Positions 54,745 through 64,000 of a stretch of DNA of 64,000 bases are shown piece by piece. Origin of the DNA: Phanerodontia chrysosporium (taxonomy: Eukaryota > Basidiomycota > Agaricomycetes > Polyporales > Phanerochaetaceae); NCBI GenBank assembly GCA_001910725.1, contig MJGA01000012.1, positions 186,001-250,000 of the forward strand. Direction: 5' to 3'. How positions within the stretch are numbered: the first letter of the stretch is position 1; the number at the start of each line of letters is the position of its first letter. The notes below the pieces were generated by a model. The model did not search any database and had not been told where the DNA came from. It saw nothing but the letters and a program-made list of their open reading frames with translations. The position numbers and the translations under genes are program-made.

Positions 54745-56234
54745 ATGTCCCAGCCACCAATCATCCTCCCTATTTCCACTGTCCAGCCTGACTTTGAAAG
54801 TCTTATTACCGATGTCAAGGATGGCATAGTGCCGGAGGAAAAGTTCTGGGTTTCCTGCTACAAGACCGGCGAAGAATCCGTGCACGGCAAGGTGCACCTG
54901 GCCCTGAACGAGCGGAACAGAGACCTTGTCGAGTATGAGGGCCAAGGCGGAATACAGTTCACAGGGAACGATTTGAAGGTGAGTATATGTGCTATGCTTG
55001 TGCTGGTGACTCAGAAGTGCAGTGGGAACCAAATGTCCTTTCCTAGCGCGAGTATACTGTCGCATGTCCCTCGTTAGGGATCATTCCTACAAAGGTCGCT
55101 GTGCCGGCGAAGACGTACGCAGACCCACTACCACAGGTTCGGCAAGATGTGGTACGTTCGCCTCCCTCTGATTCTTCTCTCTTGCTCATGACCTCCTGCC
55201 AGTATCGCAAGATATCTGCCTTCGATATCGCCCCAGACGGCTCTCAATTCGCCACAGGATATGACGACGGCTCGGTATACATCATCTCCGCCACATCTCC
55301 CACCGCACCGCCGAGCGTCGCCCGCAAATGCCACCTGAGCGCCGTCTCCTCCGTGCGCTTCTTCCCCTCCTCGCGGGTGCTGCTCACCGCGGGCGGCGAC
55401 TTCGTGCTGAACGTCCTCCCCGCGGAGCCAGCCGCGCCCGCATCCTCGCCGCCAGCCGACCCCGTGCGCATCACGCCGGTACGCACGCTGAAGGGACACA
55501 CCCGCGCGATCACCGCGACAGGCATTATCGCGCGGGGGCGCACGGTCCTCTCGGGTGCGAAGGACGCGACGCTCCGGCTGTGGGACGTCTCCACCGGCGC
55601 GCAGATCCGCATGCTCGGAACCGCGGGCCTCAAGCCCGTGCTGGCGCTGAGCATGGGCGAGCGCGGCGAGGGCGCGTTCGTCGCACCGCCCGACGGCGAT
55701 GCCGGCGCCGCGCCGGTTGCGCTCGACCCCCGTGAGGTCGAGACGACAGACAAAATGGTCTTTGCAGGGCTTGCGGACGGGACGTTCCAGGTGTTCGATC
55801 TCGGGACAAAGCTTTCGGTGTTCCACTCGAAGACTGCCGGATACAGCCCTGCGCTGAGCTCGGTCGCCTACTCACCTATGCACAACCTCGTCGCGACCGG
55901 GTCTGCCGTCGGAATCGTCAACGTGTATGACACAAGGTCTCTCGAGACGCCGTTAGTGACCTTCCAGCGAAACGGAGCATCCATAGAAGATCTCGCGTTT
56001 ATCCCGCTGTCACAATCATCTGGAAATACCGAAGTCGGCTTGGCTATAGCGACAGAGGACGGCCTGCCGTATGTTGCGAATGTCAGACCGGAAGGCCCTT
56101 CAGTCTTGGCAGAGCTCATTGGAACGGACTGCGATGCGACGCGCAGTGTCAAGGTCAGGTCATCGGGCACGGTGTGGACTGCAGGAGACGACGGGGTGGT
56201 GAGGACATATGAGGTTCTCGAATCACTGTCGTAG
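54745..56234 (+). CDS. Proteasomal ATPase-associated factor 1 (PAAF1/Rpn14), WD40 protein
   Basis: Assembly chaperone of the 19S proteasome base that binds Rpt ATPases. The N-terminal module has VPEEKFWVSCYKTGEESVHG. After two introns the beta-propeller follows: ISAFDIAPDGSQFATGYDDG, CHLSAVSSVRFFPSSRVLLT, LKGHTRAITATGIIARGRTV, SGAKDATLRLWDVSTGAQIR, MVFAGLADGTFQVFDLGTK, SSVAYSPMHNLVATGSAVGI and SSGTVWTAGDDGVVRTYEVL. A short Ala/Pro-rich insertion sits in the second or third blade. ATG 54745 (MSQPPIILPISTVQPDFESL) is the first in-frame start and fits the family length. No defects. Confidence 0.87.
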
Positions 56235-56356
56235 CGACACAGAGTATTACAACATCGCGAAATCGTAATTGTACAACAGTCCACCAAGAAAGCAAACCTA
56301 GCGTGAATTCTCAAGCTCGAGTCACGGAAACGAGAAACAACTCTGCGGTCTGACAC

Positions 56357-57661
56357 CTAGTCAGCCTTAGTTTTCTCCTCCACAAGCTTGACATCATGTC
56401 CGAACAGCAGCGCGTCGACATCCGCTTTCTTCCCTTGCAGCTGCAGGAGGAGGCCCCACACCGGAGTCAGGAACGGGACGAACATGGCGACGCGCTGCTG
56501 GTAGGCGCTATACGCCTTGGGGTATTTCGAGAGCGAGATCGACTCGGTGAAGATCGTCGACGAGAAGAACAGTGTGCACAACACGAGTGCAGGCGTGAGA
56601 GGGAGAAGAGAGCTCCAGGGTGCCTGCGCGTGGTGCTCAAATGCCGGAGACTCGGGAGCCAGGAGCGGGAACAGGGTCATGAGAATCTACAGATGATCTA
56701 TCAATGCGCATATACTATTAAGCACGTACTGCGTATACGTACCCAGAAGGTCTGTTCGCACAGAAAGTTGGGGTGCCGCGACCACGCCCAGAGACCGCGG
56801 GTCACGAAGCCTCGTTTGGCGTCGGCCGGTGTCCACTTGATGTTCGCGCCAGGCCACTCGTTTGTCTCAATAACACCAGTGCGCTTGTATGTCTGGTAAG
56901 AGTATTGTTGATTGTCTGCGACGAATTCCAGTGCAAGATCAACAAGTGCGAGCGTGCCGAGGATGTAGTCCGAAGTGCTGAGGCAAGCTGGCTCTTCGAA
57001 TGCTGCGATGTAGGTCGGCACTGCAAGAAAGAGCAGGATAATATTTTGGATTACGGCTGGAGTAACGAGTCAGACTGGACAATGAGCAAGGAAGGACGTA
57101 AACGCGCATCCGCACCTATGAAAGCGAAGTTGAACACATGGAAAAACCAAGTGGGGACCTTGCGACGGAAGACGGCCCAGCGATAATCTTCTTCGGTCCT
57201 AGGATACACTCTGTCAGAGAGCAGCGACAAATAAGCAGTAAAAAGTGGTCGCACAAAGAAAAAAGTCCCCGCCTCCAGGTGTTGTAGGACAGTCGGTACA
57301 TCCAGATGACCTTAGGCGACGACTTCAGCTGAGGACGTTGCGTTGCCGACGCATATACTCACTTGAAGTACAAACATCAACAGGGTTCTCGGGTTCCAGT
57401 GTGTCGCAATGCTTGGATGGACACTTTGTGGTGTGAACGGAAGAGGGGCAGGGGAGCCTCCCGAGGCCAGAGTGGAAGCAAAGCAAAGTACGCCGTGTAC
57501 AGCGTCGGCATGAAGGTCCATATGCGGTCGACCTGAGAGACATTCCCAGTAACCACTGAAAGGACATAGCACGTCGCTGTCGTGTAGATACACGTCTTCA
57601 CTGGCCATTGGAGCGAGGGCGGTATGCCCTGGATGACGTTCTGGACCACGGCTGGTGGCAT
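56357..57661 (-). CDS. DUF1295 membrane protein (steroid 5-alpha-reductase-like)
   Basis: Multi-pass membrane protein of the DUF1295 group, whose fold is related to steroid reductases and isoprenylcysteine methyltransferases; substrate unknown. ATG 57661 reads MPPAVVQNVIQGIPPSLQWP. Exons give IWTFMPTLYTAYFALLPLWP, WNPRTLLMFVLQV, YPRTEEDYRWAVFRRKVPTW, YILGTLALVDLALEFVADNQ and the family signature GLWAWSRHPNFLCEQTFWI. The end carries ITESISLSKYPKAYSAYQQR-type sequence (here TESISLSKYPKAYSAYQQRV). Introns are short and in frame. It is convergent with PAAF1. Confidence 0.85.
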
Positions 57662-57966
57662 TTCAACTACAGCCGCAATGAGTACAGGATGTCATACATG
57701 CCAGAGCAGCTCTAGTCCTTACAGCAAGCTGTACTCGACGCGTCAAAATAGTCGTACACGTCGTGCTTGTCGTCGTTTGCGATGGTTTGCTCGAAGTGTG
57801 GGAATGACGTCGAGCAGGCGTGTATACCGGGCGCTAGACCTCGTAGCGCATCAGATCTCGGCCACGTGGTGCGCCCCCTCTCACCGGCGCTCATCTCCAG
57901 CTCTCTCTCTCTTGCTCAGTCACTGTCCTTTGCCAGCCAAGCCTCTCTACAGCGACGTTTATCACC
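57662..57966. other. Divergent promoter region (DUF1295 gene and Sde2)
   Basis: A 305-base head-to-head gap. It includes a CT-rich tract near 57893-57925 shortly before the Sde2 start, often seen upstream of fungal housekeeping genes. No gene. Confidence 0.5.
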
Positions 57967-58883
57967 ATGTCGACTTCCGTGCTCGTCTCTGCATTTGCCC
58001 CTTTCCGACTTTGAGCATATCTGCTCCAGCGGACACCTGCTTCGCTGACCTCTACGACCTCCTCGCCGAACGCTATCCTGACTTGCCCCGCAACGACTCC
58101 TCCGAGCTTGACCTCCTCCTCACCCCTCACTCCGGCGCCATTCCCTCACCAGACACACCTCTTGCGTCTCTGCTTGACGATGATGGTGATCTGGTAACAC
58201 TTCGCCTGATTCCTAGACTTCGTGGAGGAAAGGGTGGTTTCGGCTCTCAGCTGCGTGCGGCCGGTGGGCGCATGAGCAGCCAGAAGACCAGCAACAATGA
58301 CTCGTGTCGGGATTTGAGTGGACGGAGGCTTAGCACAATTAAGGAAGCTAAGAGGTACGTTGAATACTCGCTGATGGCTTTTCTCGAGTTAAATATCGTC
58401 CGTCAGACTCGCAGAGTACATTGAGAGTGAACCCCTGCGCAAGCAGGCAGAGAAGGAGGCAAAGCGTGCGAAACTTGAGGCGTTGGAGCGCAAGCTCGGC
58501 ATCGATCCCAACAATCCGTCTAGTTCTTCAGAGCCTCTGGCGGGCAAGAAGCATCGTCTAGATGACACCGAGTTCCTCAACGAGCACCAAGAAATTGTGG
58601 AGAATGTCAAATCCGCCGTCGCAGCTGGTGCGTTCGCTCTGCTCTACACCTAAATATCATACTCACCAGCCTGATAGGACTCAAGAAGAAGAAGAAAGCG
58701 AAGACATCCGCATCACCTCCTGCCGCTGCATCGACTGCGAAGGCGGTTGCAGACGCCGTCTCTTCCGCTACCACCACCGCTGCGGCTGCAGCATCGGATG
58801 TTGCCGAGAAGGTTCTCAATGCCCCCGAGACTGCTGCTGTTGCAGTCGCAGCCTCCGCTGCTGCTGGTATTGCTGCAGCTTGA
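57967..58883 (+). CDS. SDE2: Sde2-type splicing/genome-stability factor
   Basis: Sde2 is made as a ubiquitin-fold precursor that is cleaved after a GG and then joins the spliceosome to help selected introns. The N-terminal ubiquitin-like part runs from ATG 57967 (MSTSVLVSAFAPF) through LYDLLAERYPDLP to the processing site PRLRGGKGGFGSQLRAAGGR. The Sde2 core follows: MSSQKTSNNDSCRDLSGRRL, STIKEAKR, then a charged helix EPLRKQAEKEAKRAKLEALE. The end is Ala-rich. One base is missing at about 58005 (CC should be CCC), because the start frame otherwise stops after 15 codons while the second frame continues FPTLSISAPADT. The GG-KGG cleavage site is intact. Introns at about 58354-58408 and 58630-58679. 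Confidence 0.88.
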
Positions 58884-59212
58884 TCTCATGCCTCCTTTCA
58901 ATTGTACTCCCCCTGGCTTGCTCTGGTGTACTTTTAGTCGTTGTATTAATCCTGAAACTGCTCTGCACTCTGGACTAAAAAGCGTATGCTGTGGCGGCGA
59001 ATGGACATTAATGATGAACATTGTAGGCAGGTCAAGGCAGGCCGGATTTCGCGGCCTCCGAGTACGACTTGGGTTCGTCCTCACGGACGCGTCCCTCGCC
59101 CGGCTTCGTCAGTCGTGCAGGGCGTGGAGACACGCGCCGCAAACGCGTCTCAAAGAGCACATTCCCAACAGATACTTCTTCTCATCCTCATACTCCGCAT
59201 CCTTGATCATCT
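58884..59212. other. Convergent 3' region
   Basis: Between the stops of Sde2 (plus) and the small coiled-coil hypothetical (minus). If the 38-base duplication at 59244-59318 is removed, the hypothetical would extend to 59109 within this stretch. Confidence 0.5.
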
Positions 59213-59715
59213 TCATGGCGTCCAACAATGCCGAATACAACACCATTCTGCGCGCGCGGCTCGCAGCCTGGAGCTGCTGCACATTCTGCGCGCGCGGCTC
59301 GCAGCCTGGAGCTGCTGCCTGCGCGCGAGCTCCTCCTGCTCCATCTCCGCGAGGCGCGCGACCGTCCGCTGATCAGTGGCGCCGCAGCGCGCGAGGGCCG
59401 CGCGCATGTTCGCGACGCGCCGCCGCACGGCGTGCTGCTCTGCGAGGTCCTGCTCGTCGTGCCCACTGAGCACCAACAGCAGCGGCATGCGCACCTCGGC
59501 GAGCTCGCGCTCGTGGTGCGCGCGCAGCGCCGCGAGGCTCCGGTGCGTGTCCTCTTGTAGCGTCGTGAGCTCGAAGCGGAGGTCCTTGTCTCCGAGGTCT
59601 GCACGCCGGAGCGCGTGGTCAGACGCGTTAGCAACGAGCGGAGGCGCGACTGACCTTCGGGGTTGGGGCAGCTCTGGCGTACGTTGCGCGTCGCTGCTGT
59701 GTTCTGTCCCGACAT
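59213..59715 (-). CDS. Small coiled-coil hypothetical, truncated by a 38-bp duplication
   Basis: Function unknown. ATG 59715 reads MSGQNTAATRNVRQSCPNPE, and a 56-base intron joins it to DLGDKDLRFELTTLQEDTHR. The chain is helical and charged, with LAALRAHHERELAEVRMPLL, QDLAEQHAVRRRVANMRAAL and LAEMEQEELARRQQLQAASR. It then enters an exact 37-base direct repeat of period 38 (listed separately). Because 38 is not a multiple of three, the frame shifts and stops at 59213. Reading with one copy only would continue RRMVLYSALLDAMKMIKDAE, in keeping with the helical chain before it, and stop at 59109. Either the duplication is a real recent mutation or an assembly artefact. Confidence 0.6.
59244..59318. 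repeat. Tandem 38-bp duplication (37 bp identical)
   Basis: Bases 59244-59280 and 59282-59318 are identical, starting CATTCTGCGCGCGCGGCTCG and ending CTGCTGC, with a period of 38. It lies inside the coding region of the small coiled-coil hypothetical. The absence of differences points to a very recent event or an assembly error. Confidence 0.95.
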
Positions 59716-60079
59716 GTCTATGCTGAGGAGTTGATGGAAGTGTGGAGGCTGGGAGGCAGCTGTGCAGCGCGTCTTAAACTGCCATCCGAGGGGCCACAGC
59801 CCCGACAAATAGAAGCCACTCCCTGTTGTTCTGCTCGCTTGTCCGTTTTGTGGACCAAAGCTAAGCTCGTCACGACTGGCCTCGTCGTGATGGATGGCGC
59901 ATGGGCCGTCAGAACCATGTGGATCACCGGTACCACACACTGTCCAAGTGTAGCAGCTTTTGAGCAGTTCACCAGCTCAGGCGAGGACAGTCTAATGCTG
60001 TTCCTCGGTCGGGGTCGGGTTGTAATCCTGTAAAGATAAAGGTAGTACATTATGAGCTCATGCCGATGATATACATGGT
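59716..60079. other. Intergenic region, no gene seen
   Basis: Promoter side of the small coiled-coil hypothetical and 3' side of eIF3j, both on the minus strand. Open frames here lack family signatures. Confidence 0.5.
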
Positions 60080-61067
60080 CTACATGAAGTCGTCTGCGTT
60101 GCTGCCGAAGTCGTCTAGGGCCTCGTCGTAGATGTTCGTGTCCAGCCTGCAACACGGTAAGCGAAAGCTCATGGTAGATGCATAGACATACGCACTTGCT
60201 GGCGACCTTCGCGGCTCCAAGCCCGGGCTTAGCAGAGCCCTTGGTCTTCTTCTTGCCCGACGCCTTGTCCCTCTGCTCCTTCTGCTTCTCGTTCGCGAGG
60301 GTCGTCAGACCGCTCGCGGCCTTGCGCACCTCAACATCACGCAACGGCTGCGCAAGCTCGCGGACAAAGTGCTCGACGAAGGTGGGGTAGAGAGGCTTGG
60401 TCTGATGCCTCTTGATGATGTATTCCATGATCTTGTTCGAGAGATCGATGAAGTCCTCCTTCGTGCGCGGCTGAGCGGAGATCAGGGAGTCGAGCTCTTT
60501 GGAAGAGGTGCCTAACAATAATGTCAATGATACTGAGTTGACAAGGAGACGGGTGACGCGCACCTCCAAGCGCAGCAGCACCCATAAGGTCGGCTGCGTT
60601 GTTCAGATCAGCTTGGAGCTCGCGTTCGCGGTCCCGCCGAAGCTTCTCTCGTGGGTCCAAGACAGCATCCTCGTCGTACTCATCATCATCGCCCCCAGCG
60701 GCGGCCTTTGCGGCGGCCTTCTCGGCGAGCTTGGCCTTCAGAGAGCCTTTCTTCTTTGGGGGAGCTGCCGTTGTGGGCGAGGGCTTCTTCTTCTCCTCTT
60801 CATCACTAGACTCGGCTTCCCAGTCGCTCTAGCAGCAGTAACGCGTCAATATGTAATACCCAAGCCGTGCGCTGAAACGTACGACGGGGGCGTCATCATC
60901 CTCGTCTTCACCCTCCCACTTGCTCTTCACGGGGACGATGGGCTTCTTGGCAGCCGGTGCAGAAGGCGCAGCAACGGATTCACTGTCAGAGTTCTCTGAT
61001 TTTCTGAGCCGGTAAATTCTGCACAGTTACGGACCAGCATCTGGTAGAACATACCCCAGTCAGACAT
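60080..61067 (-). CDS. HCR1: Translation initiation factor eIF3 subunit J (Hcr1)
   Basis: Loosely bound eIF3 subunit acting in the 40S decoding centre, in start-codon selection and ribosome recycling. ATG 61067 reads MSDW; the next exons give PIVPVKSKWEGEDEDDDAPV, SDWEAESSDEEEKKKPSPTT, a Lys/Ala helix KKKGSLKAKLAEKAAAKA, then DPREKLRRDRERELQADLNN, SKELDSLISAQPRTKEDFID, YIIKRHQTKPLYPTFVEHFV and RKAASGLTTLANEKQKEQRD. The end is LDTNIYDEALDDFGSNADDF. This is the family order. The first junction (after MSDW, about 61055) is awkward: the in-frame acceptor GCTCAG needs one more base in exon 1, so a base may be missing there. Confidence 0.92.
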
Positions 61068-61245
61068 TCTGGAGGCCGGGCGATGGACGCGAGAGTGTGC
61101 GGACGATGAAGAAAGTGCAAAGTTAGACGCCAGACCATCATGGTAATTACTGGGATCAGTCCGAGAGATAAGATTAGATCGACCCAGATCGGCCCCCGCG
61201 GCACATCGAACCGCGCCGTCGCGTCTCGGCTTGGGACTGACCGTC

Positions 61246-62097
61246 ATGTCTGCATTGAGGTAAGCTAGCACTCGCTCAGTATCTTGTTGCTACTGTTTGA
61301 TACGGTGTTTTGCAGAAATGAACTGCTGAGGCTTGCCCTGCCGCTTGTCCGGACACACGGATTCACCCGCGAGGCATTGTCGCGTTCTGTCCTCGCGCTG
61401 CCGAATCCTCACCCCGAACCGCTGCGCGAAACCGCCGTCTCTGCGCTATTTGGAGAGGGCGATGATGCCAGGCGTACTCTAATAAGTGCCTGGCTGGACG
61501 AAGGTCGTGCTCACATGAGAGCATCGGCGAATAACTCGACTTGAAAGACGTATTGCGATCGCGTCTCCGGTACAACGAGCCGGTCTTGCCACTGCTCCCG
61601 GAGGTTAGCCGAATGTTTTCGACATTTTGACCTGGTATTGAGCTTGTTTATTCAGGCATTTGCCATTCTCGTCTCGCCTGCCGGTCACATATTGGACCCG
61701 CGTCCTGCGATGGCTCACGCTGCGTCGATTGCTGACGATGCATGTATCTTGACAGGCGACAAGACAGTCGGAGTGAGTATACAGTATTCGCTGCTATGAT
61801 ATGAATGTACTCACATTCCGTAGACTGCGTGGTATGCTCGCAGGGCGTCCTTGGCCATGGTGTATGCCGCGTCTGGTACGCACGATACATCATGCGGAGG
61901 GTGCATAGCACTAACACATCACCTTTCTACCAGAACTGCACCAGATTCAGTCGCCGCAGACTGTGGATGCCTTCCTTGACGACTTGCTCATGAGATCATC
62001 ACAAGTGAAGGGTGCAGTCGATGATACAGCCCAATTCGCGAGCTACATTGTCTCGAGCTGGAAAGGCATCCTCAAGAGCAGGGGAATTTTCATATAG
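61246..62097 (+). CDS. COQ9: Ubiquinone biosynthesis protein COQ9
   Basis: Lipid-binding mitochondrial protein that presents coenzyme Q intermediates to Coq7. ATG 61246 (MSALR) splices to NELLRLALPLVRTHGFTREA, then HPEPLRETAVSALFGEGDDA, RRTLISAWLDEGRAHMR, DVLRSRLRYNEPVLPLLPEA and the amphipathic family segment DACILTGDKTVGTAWYARRA, then LGM-type helix SLAMVYAASELHQIQSPQTV and a final SWKGILKSRGIFI. The frame stops early after ANNST unless one C is restored at about 61535, where NNLDLKDVLRSRL would follow. No presequence longer than a few residues is visible, so an upstream start exon may be missing. It diverges from eIF3j with 178 bases between starts. Confidence 0.87.
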
Positions 62098-64000
62098 GCC
62101 CCACATCTTGTAATCATACCCGACGCACGTTGGTCCCATTCGCGAGACAACAGTGCCTCGCTGAGCACTCCTGCAATGATCGAGCGAAGCAATCCTTCTG
62201 CAGTTGCAAAAGCCGAACGTCGCCCGCCTCGTATGACGTGCTCAGCCTTGTTCAACTGAACTATACATCGTAGGGATGAAACTACTAACAAGGAGGCTCA
62301 AGGAAGGAGTTTGAGAACTTCAAGAAATGCGTATAAGGGTTTTCATCTTGTGCACGACTTGCTCCACAACGACTTCGCTTCTGACTTCCAATTGATCCCG
62401 CCGGGGCAATGCTTTTTACGGTGGCATGCCCGACTGTATGCCGGGAGACGAGCTGGTATTGTATCTATGGAGGTTTGTTACTCCGTGTGTGAGTATGCTA
62501 TACGTCATTAGAGCTTGAATTTGAATGTAACAGCAGCTCCATGGGACGGTCGATATTCTTGGGCGAGCTCATCGCAAGAAGCAGCAGGCCGAACCCCGAC
62601 TGGCCGACGATGTTCCTGAGCTTTATCATAATACTGAGATTTACCTGAAGAAATATTCGGAGGCTGACCTGTAGCTGTAGTGAAACTGAAGCTCGCTTCG
62701 AGGGAATCATCGCGTTCGTGGAGAGATGCAGCACCGCGGCCATCGAGACGCCTTGGTAACTTACTGTTCGAACAGGGATGTCCGGGGTCCTGCATTAGGC
62801 ATTTCGGGGTCCTATTTCACTCTTCTGCCGGGTCATGCATGCCTTGCACATGCTTTACCATCCAACGGTGAGTGAGGTGAGCCAGGAGTTGGACACTCCT
62901 GGAACACGATGCCATATCATGTAAGCCAGGGGGTTCCCAACTCCCGCCGTATTCACTGCATACTCTTGCAGAAACCTCACGACGGAGGTCGCTGGCCGAG
63001 GAACCTCGCCGTCTGTTGACTGGGATTGCAGATCCTCAGTGACGTAGGTTGGGAAGTGACTGGATGCTCAGCAATTATTCTGGTCAAGTAGAAGCTGTAC
63101 AAAGCAGGCACGAGGGAAGGTGAATTCTCCCGTCCACGGCTTCCTGCATCAGAGTGCACGAGGACTCAATGGGTTGTCGTAAGCGTATGGCCTCTGGTTC
63201 TACAATGGGCTCGTCACGTACTCACCGAGGTTAAAAATTGTCCTACACAGACACATGCCGATGGGACCCTTGAAAGCTTGACGGGCGGCGCGTGTGAACG
63301 CCTTCGTCGCCGAATACCCAAGGCCACGCAGACTGACGGGGCATATTGTGCGTCCTTGTCTGAGCTGATCTTTTTTCCATGTGTGATTGCACAGTAGGTG
63401 TAGCTCGTCTGCTAGTCGAGCAAAATCTCAACCTTTTAGCAATCGAGTCTTCGATCATACTTCCCACCGGACTACCCCGAGGCTTCAGGAACCACCTTTC
63501 AGCCATCGTGGCTGCGTCAATGCGTCTGATCGTGGGACTAGATCAAGAAGTAGTCCTCCGTACACACTCTAAAGAGCGCCCGGGTTTCTCCGCTCTCAGG
63601 TGAGCACAGTCACACCAATCCTGGTGGCCAAGATGTGTTGAGTACTCGGTGCTTGTTCAGACCATCCTGCACTGATGACTGGAACAGTGAGCGAGCGAGG
63701 TGGAGTGAGAAGACCTGAACGAATCACAAGTACCGTCTGGCCACGGACGTGTCCTTGTGCTAAGCAGCATGTGGTGATATTGTGGGTATGTTTTGTCATG
63801 ACTGCTATTGACAGGAATGTACCTGACATGATGCTAACATCATATCCTCCTGAAACAGTCGGTGTTTACATATCCACCTCCGATAACATGAATTCGCCAT
63901 CCTACTATGTGTCGCGAAGTGAGACCATTCGGACATGTGCGGACGTCAAGTTCATGGTTTCTCCCATGCGATTTGGTCTTCTTGTCTTCTCTGTTACCGC
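62098..64000. other. No gene assigned; a few coding-like fragments
   Basis: No family was recognised. Coding-like pieces on the plus strand are NAFYGGMPDCMPGDELVLYL (about 62408-62470), followed after a possible intron by QLHGTVDILGRAHRKKQQAE and a stop at about 62672, and a 75-codon frame at 63379-63603 that ends at an AGGTGAGC donor-like site (VARLLVEQNLNLLAIESSII). On the minus strand, LRGLGYSATKAFTRAA (about 63290-63345) faintly resembles the active-site region of short-chain dehydrogenases. None connects into a convincing gene, and the region may hold decayed genes or the beginning of one that continues past the window. Confidence 0.4.

Noticed and set aside
1..64000. tRNA genes, CRISPR arrays, insertion sequences
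   Set aside because: No cloverleaf with B-box, no spaced identical repeats of CRISPR type, and no transposase or terminal inverted repeat were recognised by eye; a covariance-model scan was not possible.

Overview
This window is nuclear DNA of a filamentous basidiomycete. The signs are dense genes on both strands, most of them split by many introns of about 45-75 bases with GTRNGY donors and YAG acceptors, a family AA14 lytic polysaccharide monooxygenase (LPMO; these come from wood-decay Agaricomycetes), a Ras1 with the fungal GGGGVGKS P-loop, and homoaconitase of the fungal lysine pathway. A white-rot member of the Polyporales is the best guess, but that placement is inference. I see no tRNA, rRNA, CRISPR array, transposase or virus-like gene.

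Layout. 0.8-7.3 kb: aldose 1-epimerase, AA14 LPMO and an NCS1 nucleobase permease. 8.3-14.1 kb: two tandem coiled-coil genes (A and B). 14.1-16.9 kb: gene-poor stretch with a degenerate TAGACGRC repeat. 16.9-28.5 kb: Ras1, complex I assembly factor CIA30, a secreted ThuA-domain protein, an MFS transporter, an NAD-dependent epimerase/reductase, a Ser/Pro-rich hypothetical and a short-chain dehydrogenase. 29.5-34.2 kb: two more tandem coiled-coil genes (C and D) on the other strand. 34.9-42.7 kb: a seven-helix receptor-like protein, DNA polymerase eta, and a signal-anchored single-pass membrane protein. 42.9-50.5 kb: an AIFM3-like Rieske/FAD oxidoreductase divergent from homoaconitase, then trimethyllysine dioxygenase. 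50.7-62.1 kb: a large secreted putative glycosidase, a small membrane protein, PAAF1/Rpn14, a DUF1295 membrane protein, splicing factor Sde2, a small coiled-coil hypothetical, eIF3j/Hcr1 and COQ9. The last 1.9 kb and the first 0.8 kb hold no gene I can assign.

Most genes are housekeeping and do not form one pathway. The unusual content is the coiled-coil family. Three of the four members share a short first exon with the pattern L-x-L-F-x-[RK]-x-L-R-x-x-D-P. Gene B carries a very regular 28/42-residue coiled-coil repeat that adds up to a 70-residue higher-order unit. The basic or acidic tails suggest nuclear proteins, but their function is unknown.

A caution on sequence quality: at least ten otherwise normal genes are broken by single-base frame slips, nearly all of them one missing base and many in short homopolymers. 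The repeat register of gene B independently shows one base missing. I read these as consensus errors, so coding regions listed here as frameshifted are probably intact in the organism.
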